The notes beneath the pieces are model-generated. The model did no database searches. It was not told where the DNA came from and worked only from the letters and a program-made list of their open reading frames with translations. From positions 1 through 64,000 of the forward strand of contig CAYULW010000001.1 of the NCBI GenBank assembly GCA_964445815.1: DNA of 64,000 nucleotides, read 5' to 3'. Shown piece after piece: positions 1-9,873 of the stretch. The stretch's first letter is position 1. Each line of letters opens with the position of its first letter. This DNA comes from CAYULW01 sp964445815. Lineage in GTDB: Bacteria > Bacteroidota > Bacteroidia > Flavobacteriales_E > Vicingaceae. Made by a program: the position numbers and the translations under genes.

Positions 1-2
1 CT

Positions 3-563
3 TTTGACTATAGTGCTTTAGAATTTAAAAAAGACAGGCTTTTATACCATGGTGTCAGCGCAAAGAAAATTATATTTTGTGAGGGCTCAATGATAGGCCA
101 CAACCCCTTTTTTAATTATTTGCCCATGGGTTTAAACAAAGGAGAGTTAATTACGATTGAAAGTCAAAACCTGCAGCTTAACAGCATGTATAAAAAAAAG
201 GTCTTTATCCTTCCCAGAGGAAATGATATTTATAAAGTTGGAGCTACTTTTGAGTGGGAATGGGAAAGTAACTCCCCAAGTAAGCACAAGAGACAAGAGC
301 TAATTGACTCTCTAAACAAGCTAATCAAGGTGCCCTATAAAATCATCAACCATGAAGCGGGAATAAGGCCTTCTGTAAGAGATAGAAGACCTTTGATGGG
401 GCCTCACCCAGAGAATGAAAAGCTTGTTATTTTCAATGGTTTAGGCTCACGCGGTTGTCTAATGGGACCGCTTCTTTCTGAAGAGCTAATAAATCATTTA
501 GAGAATAATACCCCTCTAAACAGAGAACTTAGTATTTCTCGTTTCAATAAACACTTAAGCTAG
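3..563 (+). CDS. FAD-dependent oxidoreductase (DadA/DAO-like), C-terminal part
   Basis: The frame is open from base 3, so this is the C-terminal ~186 residues of a gene that begins outside the window; the ATG at 90 is internal. Visible segments are an IIFCEG strand, a GHNPFFNYLP-like stretch, and near the end 'GLGSRGCLMGP', which resembles the C-terminal flavin-binding loop of the DAO superfamily. Bacteroidota have many such putative amino-acid or glycine oxidase-like proteins. The substrate cannot be read from this part. Its 3' end overlaps the convergent response regulator by about 9 bases. Confidence 0.75.
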   Translation, partial: FDYSALEFKKDRLLYHGVSAKKIIFCEGSMIGHNPFFNYLPMGLNKGELITIESQNLQLNSMYKKKVFILPRGNDIYKVGATFEWEWESNSPSKHKRQELIDSLNKLIKVPYKIINHEAGIRPSVRDRRPLMGPHPENEKLVIFNGLGSRGCLMGPLLSEELINHLENNTPLNRELSISRFNKHLS

Positions 564-1307
564 ATTCAATCGCTTATAAAGGCTCTCTTTATAAGAACCT
601 CCTATAGGGATAGGTTTGCTGCTTTTTTCAATATGAACCAGAGCACCATCTATTGAATCAATTTTCTTAAGGTTAATTATGTATGAACGATGTACTCGAA
701 TAAAAAATTCCTCCGGTAGTTTTTTTTCGATGTCTTTCATCGTTGAATGAATCGTAAATTTTTCTTTTCCTGTATTTAAGGTCACATAATCTTTTAATGC
801 CTCAATAAAAAGTATGTCCTCATTTTGCACCTTAACCAGTTTTGACTTCGCTTTTACATAAATGTACTCTTTTGCAATAATGGAGTCTTTTTCTAACCCC
901 TTATGGCTTAAGTTGGAAAACTTCTCCTTCTCTTTTTCGAACTTATACAGTGCCATTTCAATAGATGCTCTTAGATCTATTTCTTTAAACGGCTTTATTA
1001 CATAACCATACGGCTCTGTAATTTTTGCCTTTCCAATTGTTTTTTCATCTGCGTAAGCCGTTAAAAAAACAACCGGAATGTCGTATTTCTCCTTTATTAC
1101 GGTTGAAACATCTATTCCTGTCATTTTTCCAGCCAACATAATGTCTAACAAGACCAAGTCTGGTTTGTTGTCTTTTAAAGACTCAATGGCTTTTTCCCCA
1201 TTTGAAAACTCGCCCAAAACCTCATATCCACTTCTTTCCAAACAAACTGAAATATCTTTGGCAACAATTTTCTCATCCTCAACGACTAATATTTTCTTCT
1301 TAACCAT
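555..1307 (-). CDS. LytTR-family response regulator
   Basis: 250 aa. The N-terminal receiver domain (about residues 5-120) has the acidic pair VVEDE, the phospho-acceptor Asp in 'LVLLDIM', the Thr in 'FLTAY' and the Lys in 'IKPF'. The C-terminal LytTR DNA-binding domain (about 150-248) has the typical 'IEALKDYVTL' and 'FIRVHRSYIIN' segments. It is translationally coupled to the upstream kinase, whose stop and this start share one base in TAATG, so the two almost certainly form a two-component pair. A LytTR output paired with a HisKA_2 kinase differs from the usual LytS pairing. Confidence 0.93.
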   Translation of the reverse strand: MVKKKILVVEDEKIVAKDISVCLERSGYEVLGEFSNGEKAIESLKDNKPDLVLLDIMLAGKMTGIDVSTVIKEKYDIPVVFLTAYADEKTIGKAKITEPYGYVIKPFKEIDLRASIEMALYKFEKEKEKFSNLSHKGLEKDSIIAKEYIYVKAKSKLVKVQNEDILFIEALKDYVTLNTGKEKFTIHSTMKDIEKKLPEEFFIRVHRSYIINLKKIDSIDGALVHIEKSSKPIPIGGSYKESLYKRLNLA

Positions 1308-4300
1308 TATTCAAATCTAAAAAATTTGATTGAAAATCTTGTACCTTCAGTCAATTCTATCTCAAGTGTTCCTCCAAGCTGGTCAGTTAAAGTCTCAACC
1401 AGCTGCAATCCTAAGCTTTTTGAGTTTTTAATATCAACGTCTTCTGGCATTCCAACCCCATTATCAGAGATTGAAATATTGACCAACCTGTCATCTTCCT
1501 GTTTAAGCTCTAAGGTTATGGTTGGTTTTGGTATTCCTGAAAAAGCATATTTTAAGGCATTTGCAACTAGTTCATTAACAATTAAGCCACATGGAATGGC
1601 TTGATCTATTGATAAATATACGCGACTCAGATTAAACTCGACATCAGGGTTCATGTTGGAAACCTTATATGTACTTATTAAAGTATAAGTTAAGTCTTGC
1701 AGATATTGATCAAAACTAATTCTCGAAAAATCATGTGTCGAATATAGTTTTTCATGAATTAAAGCCATGCTTCTAATTCTACTCTGACTATCTCTTAAAA
1801 TATTTGAAACATCCTTATCTGAAGAATAATTTGATTGTAAGTTCAATATGCTAGATATAATTTGCATGTTATTCTTTACTCTATGATGAACCTCCTTTAA
1901 AAGAACCTCCTTTTCTTTTAGCTCTCCTTTTAAAATGCGATTAAATTTTTCTGTTGATTCTATTTTTGCTGTTGCTACCTCGATCCTCTTTTTATCAGAG
2001 ATGTCGATAAAAGAAAACAGTATGCTCTTTTTCCCTTCGTAGAATATTATGGATGGTTTGCACTCAACATCAACAAGCGACCTATCTTTCTTTTTTACAA
2101 CGTAGTCATTAAAAGGAATGTTTTTGTTGTTTAACAAATCATAGAGCTGTTGCTCATAAAGTTCTTTTTCCTCTTTTAACAGAATTTCAAAATTGTCTTT
2201 TCCTATCAAATCTTCCTTTGAAGAATAACCCAATATGTCAGCCGCTTTTTGATTAACGAAGAGAATCTTCTCTTTTCTTATGATAACAACACCAAATGGC
2301 GCAGAATTAATTAACTCTATATAGTCTGATTCTCTTCTTTTTAACTGATTTTGTATTTCTTCAAGTTGAGAGATATCAATAAGATTCCCTTCGAAATATT
2401 TAAATTTCTTTTCTTCGTCATATATTGCTGAGACATTTAACAAAACTGTTATTGATCGGTTATCTTTTCTTTTGAGAATTAGTTTTTCATCTTTTACAAA
2501 TCTCTCTTTTCTAACTTTATCAACTAACTTTTGGCGAGCTCCTTTATCAAAATGAAAATCTTTGGCATTAATTCTATTTTTTTCAAATTCATCTTGTGTA
2601 TATCCGAGTATATTCAAAAATGCCGGATTACATTCTAAAATTTTACCATCAAAAGTAGATCTGTAAACTCCAGCCATGTTTCTTTCAAATAAGTCTCTAT
2701 AACTCTGTTCCTTTTCTTTTAGTTTCTTTTCGTACTCATAGGATTCGGATATATCTACACCTGTTGCTATTAGTACTTCTTGCGCGTTATATATACCTTT
2801 GTCTATTCTTAATTTTTTAGGAAAAATAGTGCCATCCTTTTTTGCCGACCACCACAAAGCCTCAAACTTCTTTCCAGACCATGCTTCATTTATTTTATTC
2901 ATGAACATGTTAAGATCGTTTAAATCAGGAGCAGAAAAAATATCGGGAAGCTGGCCAATTATTTCTTCTCTTTTGTACCCATACTTTTCTATAACAGCTT
3001 CATTAACATCAATAAACTCATTATTCCTGTTTAGGATATAAAGCAGCTCCTCAGAATTATTAAAAAGGTCTCGATAACTTTTTTCTGAAATTTTTAATTT
3101 TTCTTGTGCTTTAATAAGATCTGTAATATCATCTATCTGAGCAAAAAAGTATTGTGGATTTCCGTCTTTGTCTTTTTGTAAAAGAAGTTTAAATAAACCA
3201 TAGACTATTCTTTTATCCTTGGTCAGGTATTTCTTTATTATTTCTCCTGACTTGATTTCACCTGAAATTAACTTACTTCTTAGTTCAAGTGTAAGCTCGG
3301 TATCTTTTTTTGGTGCAATGTCCGCAATATGCAGTTTAAGTAATTCTTCTTTTGAATAACCCAGGAATCTTTCAGTAGCCCTATTAGATTCTGTTATGTT
3401 TCCCTCTAAATCGGCAGCTAAAAAACAGATTGAAGACTCGCTAGTGACATATTTATATCGTTGAGCTGATAAATCTAATTCGCCCTCTAATTTTTTCCTA
3501 TCGGCAACATCTCTTCCGTTAGAAATGATTACATCTTGACCCATATATCTACTTCTCTTAGAAACGACTTCAACCTCAATTTTTTTCCCGGATTTAGAAA
3601 TAATGGTTTTCTCATATATCTGAGTAATGCCTTTTCTTATTTTTTCATTGATTTCTTCTCTGTTTTCAGCTTCAACTTCAGTAATGAATTCTAATTTTTT
3701 ACCAATTAATTCTTTTTTAGAATATTCCAAAGCATTTGCAAGTGTTTCATTCAAATCTATGATTTCAAAATCCAAAGAAAGAATAGAAAGCATAGATGCA
3801 TTTTTCTCAAAAAGATATTGATAAGATTCATCAGTAATATCTTTAAGCTTTTTATACTCAATAGAATTACCAATATCTATATAGTTTCCTAATCTATCTA
3901 AAGTAAAAAGTAGATATCCTGAATTCTTATACTCTAATAAAGTAGATGATACTTTTATTAGTTCATTGTTTGGGAGTTCTTTGGTATATGTCTTGTTTTC
4001 CGATCTATAATTACTAAAAAAGAAATCATCATAAACCTTTATATTATTGATTTTTAATTCTTTTAATTGATCTCTATTGTTAAAGTTTAAAATTTCTAAT
4101 GCCACAGAGTTGATGTCTTTTATCATTAAATCATCTTCACTAACTAATATTAATCCGGAAGTTGAAGAATTGAATAAATGATTAAGAAACTTTCCCCTCT
4201 CTTTGTATCTCTCTTTAACTATTAGTCTTATTTGTGTTATTGTATAACCAACAACAAAAGACAATCCAAAAGAAATGAATATGATTATTCGAGATTGCTC

Positions 4301-4720
4301 TATTTCTAACTTAATGAAAAGTGATTCAAAAAGAATTACAATCAATAATGGACCATTGATAAAAAGATACGTTTTCGAACTTCTAAATGCAACTGATAAA
4401 TACGTATAAGTAACAAGAAAAATTAAGAAGCTACTATCGTTAAAACGATTAGAATATGCGGTAAGTAAAGCAGTTAAAATAATGAGACCGTAGACATATT
4501 CAATAAATGTCTTTAACTCTCTTTTTATGTAATCTAATCTATATGATAATATGTAAAGAACAGGAAAGACAATTGGTAATATCAAAAATCCCGAGTATAT
4601 TTTTATTTCAAATAGCTTAGGGAAATAAAGAAGACCTATAAGAACAACAAGAAAAGAAATAATTATTTCCAAACGTTCCAGAAATAGGCCTGACAATGAT
4701 GGTTTAAATGTTAAGCGCAC
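1307..4720 (-). CDS. Multi-PAS membrane sensor histidine kinase (HisKA_2 type)
   Basis: 1137 aa. The N-terminus (about 1-170) holds roughly six hydrophobic segments forming a membrane domain. Up to six PAS/PAC modules follow, starting near residues 178, 299, 418, 545, 670 and 795; several begin with the 'SYRDLF' pattern. The transmitter is HisKA_2: the phospho-acceptor His lies in 'KEVHHRVKNNMQ' (about 930). A HATPase_c domain has the N box 'NELVANALKYAF' and 'DNGVGMP'. The signal is unknown; PAS domains may bind small ligands or flavin/haem. It directly precedes and overlaps the LytTR regulator. Family and architecture are clear; the stimulus is not. Confidence 0.92.
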   Translation of the reverse strand: MRLTFKPSLSGLFLERLEIIISFLVVLIGLLYFPKLFEIKIYSGFLILPIVFPVLYILSYRLDYIKRELKTFIEYVYGLIILTALLTAYSNRFNDSSFLIFLVTYTYLSVAFRSSKTYLFINGPLLIVILFESLFIKLEIEQSRIIIFISFGLSFVVGYTITQIRLIVKERYKERGKFLNHLFNSSTSGLILVSEDDLMIKDINSVALEILNFNNRDQLKELKINNIKVYDDFFFSNYRSENKTYTKELPNNELIKVSSTLLEYKNSGYLLFTLDRLGNYIDIGNSIEYKKLKDITDESYQYLFEKNASMLSILSLDFEIIDLNETLANALEYSKKELIGKKLEFITEVEAENREEINEKIRKGITQIYEKTIISKSGKKIEVEVVSKRSRYMGQDVIISNGRDVADRKKLEGELDLSAQRYKYVTSESSICFLAADLEGNITESNRATERFLGYSKEELLKLHIADIAPKKDTELTLELRSKLISGEIKSGEIIKKYLTKDKRIVYGLFKLLLQKDKDGNPQYFFAQIDDITDLIKAQEKLKISEKSYRDLFNNSEELLYILNRNNEFIDVNEAVIEKYGYKREEIIGQLPDIFSAPDLNDLNMFMNKINEAWSGKKFEALWWSAKKDGTIFPKKLRIDKGIYNAQEVLIATGVDISESYEYEKKLKEKEQSYRDLFERNMAGVYRSTFDGKILECNPAFLNILGYTQDEFEKNRINAKDFHFDKGARQKLVDKVRKERFVKDEKLILKRKDNRSITVLLNVSAIYDEEKKFKYFEGNLIDISQLEEIQNQLKRRESDYIELINSAPFGVVIIRKEKILFVNQKAADILGYSSKEDLIGKDNFEILLKEEKELYEQQLYDLLNNKNIPFNDYVVKKKDRSLVDVECKPSIIFYEGKKSILFSFIDISDKKRIEVATAKIESTEKFNRILKGELKEKEVLLKEVHHRVKNNMQIISSILNLQSNYSSDKDVSNILRDSQSRIRSMALIHEKLYSTHDFSRISFDQYLQDLTYTLISTYKVSNMNPDVEFNLSRVYLSIDQAIPCGLIVNELVANALKYAFSGIPKPTITLELKQEDDRLVNISISDNGVGMPEDVDIKNSKSLGLQLVETLTDQLGGTLEIELTEGTRFSIKFFRFE

Positions 4721-4757
4721 TTGCTAAAGATAGAAATTTAAGCCTTTCAGATACTAA

Positions 4758-6296
4758 TTATTTTAATTTTACTCTTTGCCCGTCTATTTTCTTTTCTAAA
4801 TCATTTTTATAAGTAATACTTAACTTTTCACTCCCTTCATAAGTATACCACTTCCATTTACCCTCTCTGATGCCGTATTCATAATATTCTTCCTTCTCCA
4901 GAACACCATTATCGTAATAATACTTATGCTTTCCTTCTGGTGCCCCATCGACAAAAGCCCCTTTAAATGCTACTTTTCCATTTGGATAATAATAAATCCA
5001 CTCTCCGTTTCTCTGGCCTATTCTATATTTACCAATCTCTTTATGATCATTTAACTCATAAATCCATTCCCCTTCTTTTTCCCCATCAAAAAACTCTCCT
5101 TTAGTTATCAAAATTCCATTTTCATCATATTCTTCCAAAAATCCGTCTTCCAATCCTCTTCTAAATTCTTCCTGTCTTAATAATTGCCCATTCGAATAAT
5201 ACCACTTCCAAGTTCCTGTATACTTTCCATTTTTATCATAAAACCCCTCTTGTTCAATTTTCCCATTTGGATAATAATAAATCCATTTACCGTTTCTATT
5301 TCCATCTTTATAAACTCCCTTTGCCTTTACCTCACCGGTAGAATAATAAATTATCCATTCTCCTTGCTCTCTTCCTTGCTTATCAACTAAACCAACTTTT
5401 ATTAAAATATCGTGATCATAATATTTGGTTGCTATAATTTCACCTTCAGGAGAATATTCATTGCTAACACCATTTTTCTGCCCATTTAAATTATAAATGG
5501 TTGTAGATTTAATATTTCCATCAGAATAATATGAGTATCTCAAATCAAAATCAGCCATTTCTTCATCCTCAATACGCTTTATTCCATCAACATATAATAT
5601 TGCACTGTCTAACTTTCCTTCAGGATCATAGTATTTAACATATCCGTTTAATAAATCATTTTTATATCGTCTTTCCTCTTTTAATTTGAAGCTTTTATAG
5701 AAATCTTTCCATAAACCTATCTTTTTTCCCTTAGTATCAAATCTGTTTATTTTTTCAACGGAAGAAAGAAATCCTTTTTTATAAATAGAAATCGTAATTA
5801 ATCTCCCTTCCCGTGAATATTCTTTAGCAATTCCATTTTTTTGATCATCAATATAAGGTACAATCGACTTTATAATCTGATTAGAACTGTCAGGGTAATA
5901 AGTAATAACTTCTCTCTGCTTAATGCCATCAACAAAAAAGGAGGATTTATATAAAAAGCAGTCCTTATATAAAAAAGAGTAGCCATTTTTAATGCTTTCC
6001 TTATAATTAATTACTTCTTTAAGGTTTCCATTATCATCATAAAATTTCCAAGCTCCTTCTAGCAATGCATTTTTTCTATTTCCTTCAGCCTTTTTTAATC
6101 CACTGGGATAATATGTAATCCAATACCCATCTGGTTGCCCATTGACAAAATACCCCTCGCTTGAAACTTTTCCATCTTCATAAAAGAATGCTTTATAGGC
6201 TGAAGAATCTCTATTTATTTCTTGAGAGAAGACAAGACTAAAATGAAACAAAAAAGTTATAATCCAAACTTGTTTTCTTAACAAGATATAATACAT
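4758..6296 (-). CDS. Secreted YwqK/MORN-like repeat protein
   Basis: 512 aa with an N-terminal hydrophobic signal segment ending near 'LVFSQE'. The rest is almost entirely ~22-25-residue repeats of the form 'G.W.YYYPNGK...EG.Y..G', for example 'GEWIYYYPNGKVAFKGAF'. This is the YwqK/MORN-variant repeat common in Bacteroidota. Database names call such proteins toxin-antitoxin antitoxins, but nothing here supports a toxin-antitoxin role: there is no small partner gene. It is probably an exported beta-rich protein of unknown function. A 37-nt gap separates it from the PAS kinase downstream, so cotranscription is possible. Confidence 0.82.
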   Translation of the reverse strand: MYYILLRKQVWIITFLFHFSLVFSQEINRDSSAYKAFFYEDGKVSSEGYFVNGQPDGYWITYYPSGLKKAEGNRKNALLEGAWKFYDDNGNLKEVINYKESIKNGYSFLYKDCFLYKSSFFVDGIKQREVITYYPDSSNQIIKSIVPYIDDQKNGIAKEYSREGRLITISIYKKGFLSSVEKINRFDTKGKKIGLWKDFYKSFKLKEERRYKNDLLNGYVKYYDPEGKLDSAILYVDGIKRIEDEEMADFDLRYSYYSDGNIKSTTIYNLNGQKNGVSNEYSPEGEIIATKYYDHDILIKVGLVDKQGREQGEWIIYYSTGEVKAKGVYKDGNRNGKWIYYYPNGKIEQEGFYDKNGKYTGTWKWYYSNGQLLRQEEFRRGLEDGFLEEYDENGILITKGEFFDGEKEGEWIYELNDHKEIGKYRIGQRNGEWIYYYPNGKVAFKGAFVDGAPEGKHKYYYDNGVLEKEEYYEYGIREGKWKWYTYEGSEKLSITYKNDLEKKIDGQRVKLK

Positions 6297-6698
6297 TAAT
6301 AGATTTATATTTTTTTTTAAAAGAGTAATGTTATTACTATTAAGTGGTTAATACTGTTTAAACAAATTTCGGTTTTTGCTTGAACATTTGATTTATTAAA
6401 ATAAAGTAACAATCAATTAACAAAAAAAGAGCTATTATAGTATTGAAAAAGAGAATATAAGATTCTATATAAACATTAAGTGAATTGGAATAAGTTGCAA
6501 AAGTTTTTGTTATAGATAGATTAAAAATTGGTTTATTTAATGTTAAGAAAAGAATAAGAAAAAGGATTTCTTTTTTAAGGTAATTTAGAACTTTTCATCG
6601 GATGAACTTTTTTTTGATTTCACCAAATATTTATTTCCTTTTTTTTAAAAGGCGAATTGACTTAATTACACATTTTTTAAACATTCAATTAACAAATT
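6297..6698. other. 400-bp AT-rich divergent intergenic region
   Basis: Spacer between the divergent YwqK-repeat gene and rpiB. It is extremely AT-rich with long A and T runs. The only structure I see is a short hairpin (TTCATC/GATGAA, 6594-6606) followed by CTTTTTTTT. On the plus strand this resembles a small intrinsic terminator, with no recognisable gene before it. Both flanking promoters must lie here, but I found no clean TTG-N19-TAnnTTTG match. Confidence 0.4.
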
Positions 6699-7127
6699 AT
6701 GACAATAGCTATAGGAGGTGACCATGCAGGTTATCAATTTAAAGAAAAGATTAAAGCATATTTAATAAGCTTAGATCATGAGACATTAGATTTTGGGCCA
6801 AAAAATGAAGAAAGCTGTGATTATCCGGACATTGCTCATCCAATAGCAAAAAGCATAACTGATAAAAAAGCAGCTATTGGAATAGCTATCTGTGGAAGTG
6901 GAAATGGAATAAGTATGACTTTGAATAAACATGAAAATATTAGAGCAGCTTTATGTTGGAACAAGGAAATAGTAGAATTAGCTAGACTACACAATGATGC
7001 TAATATTTTGGCTCTTCCGGCTCGCTTTATAGATATAAATGACGCATTAGAGTTTGTTGATGTTTTCTTGTCAACAAAGTTTGAAGGAGGAAGACATCAA
7101 AGAAGAGTTAATAAGATTAATAAGTAG
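6699..7127 (+). CDS. rpiB: Ribose-5-phosphate isomerase B
   Basis: 142 aa, full length for the RpiB/LacA family. It interconverts ribose-5-phosphate and ribulose-5-phosphate in the cytosolic pentose phosphate pathway. Visible family features are the N-terminal 'GGDHAGYQFKEKI' loop, the catalytic Cys in 'AICGSGNGIS', the His/Arg phosphate-binding positions in 'NKHENIRAALCW' and 'ARLHNDANILALPARF', and the C-terminal 'FEGGRHQRRVNKI'. The ATG is followed directly by the conserved N-terminal strand, which fixes the start. Only two bases separate it from the next gene, so the two are probably cotranscribed. Confidence 0.95.
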   Translation: MTIAIGGDHAGYQFKEKIKAYLISLDHETLDFGPKNEESCDYPDIAHPIAKSITDKKAAIGIAICGSGNGISMTLNKHENIRAALCWNKEIVELARLHNDANILALPARFIDINDALEFVDVFLSTKFEGGRHQRRVNKINK

Positions 7128-7129
7128 TT

Positions 7130-8614
7130 ATGAATGTTAAGATATATTACTTTTTAATTGTAGCATTTTGGAGCTTAGGTTTAAATGCACAAACATTTGA
7201 TTCAATAGCAAATAGGTATGCCGAAACCATAACCGCAGAGGAATTAAAAAAACATTTGGAAGTAATTGCGTCTGATGAGTATGAAGGAAGAGAGACCGGA
7301 AGAAAGGGACAAAAAATGGCAAAAGAATATCTGGTTAACCAATTTAGGTCTTATGGAATAAAACCACATGAGGGCAAATACGTTCAGGAATTCGATTTAA
7401 TTGAACAAAAAGGAACAGGAGTTAAACTGTCAATAAAAGAAAGAGAGTTTAGCATCAATGAAGATTTTATTTTTTCTCCTTCGATCATAAAAAAGACAAC
7501 CATAACTGCTCAGGCTGTTTTTATTGGTTTTGGCATCAGCAATTTGGATGAATTAGAATTAAAAGATAAAGCGGTTTTATTCATAAAAAAAGTACCAAAA
7601 AACATAGGCGAAGAATTAAATTTAAATGAACGCGTAAAATTGATCAAAGAAAAAGGAGCTGCGATTGTTATGGTATATGATCCCGATGTAGATATCTTAT
7701 TAGAGAAGTATCAACATTATTATACAAGACCAAGAATGAAACTCACGGAAGAGGTTAAAGAAGATGTTCCGTTTTTGAGAATAAATAGGGAAGTGTTGAA
7801 CGCTTTCTCAAGAAACTCCTCCAAGAAGTTAAATTGGGATAAACTCTTAAAGAAAGGGTGTAAAAAGCTGATTTTTCTGAATGAAAAAATCAGCTTGGAA
7901 GTAAATAAGCCTACGGAAGATTTAATTAGCGAAAATATTCTAGCGTACATTCCTGGATCAGAAAAAAAGGAAGAGCTTTTGGTGATAACTGCACATTATG
8001 ATCATATCGGAAAAAGAGATTCCTTAATATACAACGGAGCAGATGATGACGGTACGGGAACCGTTGCTCTCCTAGAGTTGGCTCAAGCCTTTATGGCTGC
8101 AAAAAATGAAGGTCATACTCCTAAAAGAAGCATTTTGATTATGCCTGTTTCTGGAGAAGAAAAAGGTTTACTGGGCTCCTACTTTTATTCGGAGCACCCT
8201 GTTTTTGATCTTAATCAAACAGTGACCAATTTAAATGTAGATATGATAGGACGATACGACAAAAGTCATGAAAATGATAGCAATTACATTTATCTTATAG
8301 GATCCGATAAGCTAAGTAAAGATCTTCATAGCCTTAGTGAAACTGTCAATCAATTGTACTGCAATATTGATTTTGATTATACATATAATGATGAAAATGA
8401 TCCTAATCGCTTTTATTATCGTTCAGACCATTACAATTTTGCAAAAAACAATGTACCGGTTATCTTCTACTTTAGTGGTGTTCATGAAGATTATCATAAA
8501 CCAACAGATACGATAGAAAAAATAGACTATAAAAAAACAGAAAGGATTGCCAAACTAATTTTTTATACAGCTTGGCACATTGCCAATAGGGATGAAAGAA
8601 TACAGCTAGATTAG
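7130..8614 (+). CDS. Secreted M28-family zinc aminopeptidase
   Basis: 494 aa. The signal peptide ends near 'GLNAQ'. A PA-like insert (about 120-260) precedes the M28 catalytic domain. Metal and catalytic residues are visible in order: 'TAHYDHIG' (His, Asp), 'NGADDDGTGT' (bridging Asp), 'SGEEKGLLGS' (general-base Glu pair), 'NVDMIGRYD' and 'GVHEDYHKPTD' (last His). It probably hydrolyses peptides in the periplasm or outside the cell. It lies immediately after rpiB and converges with the TlpA-like gene, the stops being only a few bases apart. Confidence 0.92.
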   Translation: MNVKIYYFLIVAFWSLGLNAQTFDSIANRYAETITAEELKKHLEVIASDEYEGRETGRKGQKMAKEYLVNQFRSYGIKPHEGKYVQEFDLIEQKGTGVKLSIKEREFSINEDFIFSPSIIKKTTITAQAVFIGFGISNLDELELKDKAVLFIKKVPKNIGEELNLNERVKLIKEKGAAIVMVYDPDVDILLEKYQHYYTRPRMKLTEEVKEDVPFLRINREVLNAFSRNSSKKLNWDKLLKKGCKKLIFLNEKISLEVNKPTEDLISENILAYIPGSEKKEELLVITAHYDHIGKRDSLIYNGADDDGTGTVALLELAQAFMAAKNEGHTPKRSILIMPVSGEEKGLLGSYFYSEHPVFDLNQTVTNLNVDMIGRYDKSHENDSNYIYLIGSDKLSKDLHSLSETVNQLYCNIDFDYTYNDENDPNRFYYRSDHYNFAKNNVPVIFYFSGVHEDYHKPTDTIEKIDYKKTERIAKLIFYTAWHIANRDERIQLD

Positions 8615-8616
8615 AA

Positions 8617-9873
8617 TTATTCAGACAAAAGCTGCTGTATAAATACGTCTGTTTTGTTTACAAAATTGATATAGTAATCACCGGTTCCGGGACCATAGAA
8701 TCCGGTATGTATTTTTCTTACTTTACCTTTCTTATCTATAAATAGGGTTGTGGGGTAAGACATAATATGGTTGAGCATTGGAAAAACATCGGTTGGTTTA
8801 TCTGCCTTAGTTGTTCCGGCTAATAAGAATTCATAGTCTGCACCTACTTTTTTCTTTAAACGGTTAATGTTTTTAAGTGCTTGTGATCGGCTTCTTGTTC
8901 TTTCAAAAGCCAAAGCAATCACTTCTAGGCCTTGGGAGTTGTATTTTTTATAAACAGTGCTTAAATATTCTGTTTCATCTAAGCAGTTGGGACACCAAGA
9001 TCCCATTATTTGAAGAATAGAGACTTTGTTCTTAAATCGTTGACCGGGAAATGAAACATCAATGCCTTTTGTGTTTGGAAACTTAAACGAAACATTATTA
9101 TTTCCCGCCCTCATGAAGGTTAAAGAATCCGGGTTTTTAAGGTTAAAAGTTTTGCTTGGTTTTGCTGTCCAATTTTCTTTCCAATGAATACCTGACCAAA
9201 AAATACCTGAAACTAAGGAGTCGGTATAAAAGGCTTTAAATAAAAAGGCATGTGATCCATCAAAAGTGGATAAATAAATAGAATCATCGACAAAAACACC
9301 TTCCAGATAACGATAGTCTCCTGTTTCGGTTGCAAAAGAACCTGTTAAAATAGACTCATTTTGGTTAAAAATACCTATTGCAGGAGTGGTTTGTTCAGAT
9401 TCAGGAGAAAAGATGACCTTGTATTTTCCGCTGATATTTTTATTGGAGTTAACGATTTTGTCGGCTGAAAAGAAACGATAGCTTTCACCAAAAAAAGCCT
9501 TTACAGGGATTTTATAGTTAGAACCTTTATAATAATTTATCCAATATCCCTCTAAGTATAAAGAATCAATGACCTTAAGGCGAAACTCGGACTCAAAAAC
9601 AGGATGTTTGATAATCAAGCTGTCTTGGCTTAAAATAGCTGTGTCTAAAGAGATTTTTTCTATGCCATTAAGAACAGTCATGACCTTATTTTGCCATAGA
9701 AAATTAAATGGCAAGCTTGCTTCTCCAAGATTCATGACCATTCTCCACTTTCCTTCTTTTAATTCTGGGAGCTTCGATATGGAGTTTTCATTTTGCCTGT
9801 AACCATTACAACTCAAGAATATAAGAGGAAGCAATAAACCAAAAAGAATGTTAGTCAAAGATGTCTTTCGCAT
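8617..9873 (-). CDS. TlpA-like thioredoxin-fold lipoprotein
   Basis: 418 aa. The N-terminus has a lipobox ('LIFLSCNGY'), so this is probably a membrane-anchored periplasmic lipoprotein. Residues about 35-260 form a beta-rich domain with no family I can name. The C-terminal ~150 residues are a TlpA/AhpC-TSA thioredoxin fold with the redox motif 'GSWCPNCLDE' and a cis-Pro segment 'MSYPTTLFIDKKGKV'. It is expected to reduce or oxidise periplasmic thiols. Its start overlaps the end of the upstream coiled-coil gene by 23 bases, so translation is probably coupled. Confidence 0.88.
   Translation of the reverse strand: MRKTSLTNILFGLLLPLIFLSCNGYRQNENSISKLPELKEGKWRMVMNLGEASLPFNFLWQNKVMTVLNGIEKISLDTAILSQDSLIIKHPVFESEFRLKVIDSLYLEGYWINYYKGSNYKIPVKAFFGESYRFFSADKIVNSNKNISGKYKVIFSPESEQTTPAIGIFNQNESILTGSFATETGDYRYLEGVFVDDSIYLSTFDGSHAFLFKAFYTDSLVSGIFWSGIHWKENWTAKPSKTFNLKNPDSLTFMRAGNNNVSFKFPNTKGIDVSFPGQRFKNKVSILQIMGSWCPNCLDETEYLSTVYKKYNSQGLEVIALAFERTRSRSQALKNINRLKKKVGADYEFLLAGTTKADKPTDVFPMLNHIMSYPTTLFIDKKGKVRKIHTGFYGPGTGDYYINFVNKTDVFIQQLLSE

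Noticed and set aside
4758..6296. YwqK repeat gene as the antitoxin of a toxin-antitoxin pair
   Set aside because: No small partner gene adjoins it and it has a signal peptide; the name comes from database labelling only.
6711..6725. Shine-Dalgarno-like ATAGGAGGTGACCATG inside rpiB as an alternative start
   Set aside because: It encodes the conserved GGDHAG loop of RpiB, and the downstream frame ends after about 13 codons.
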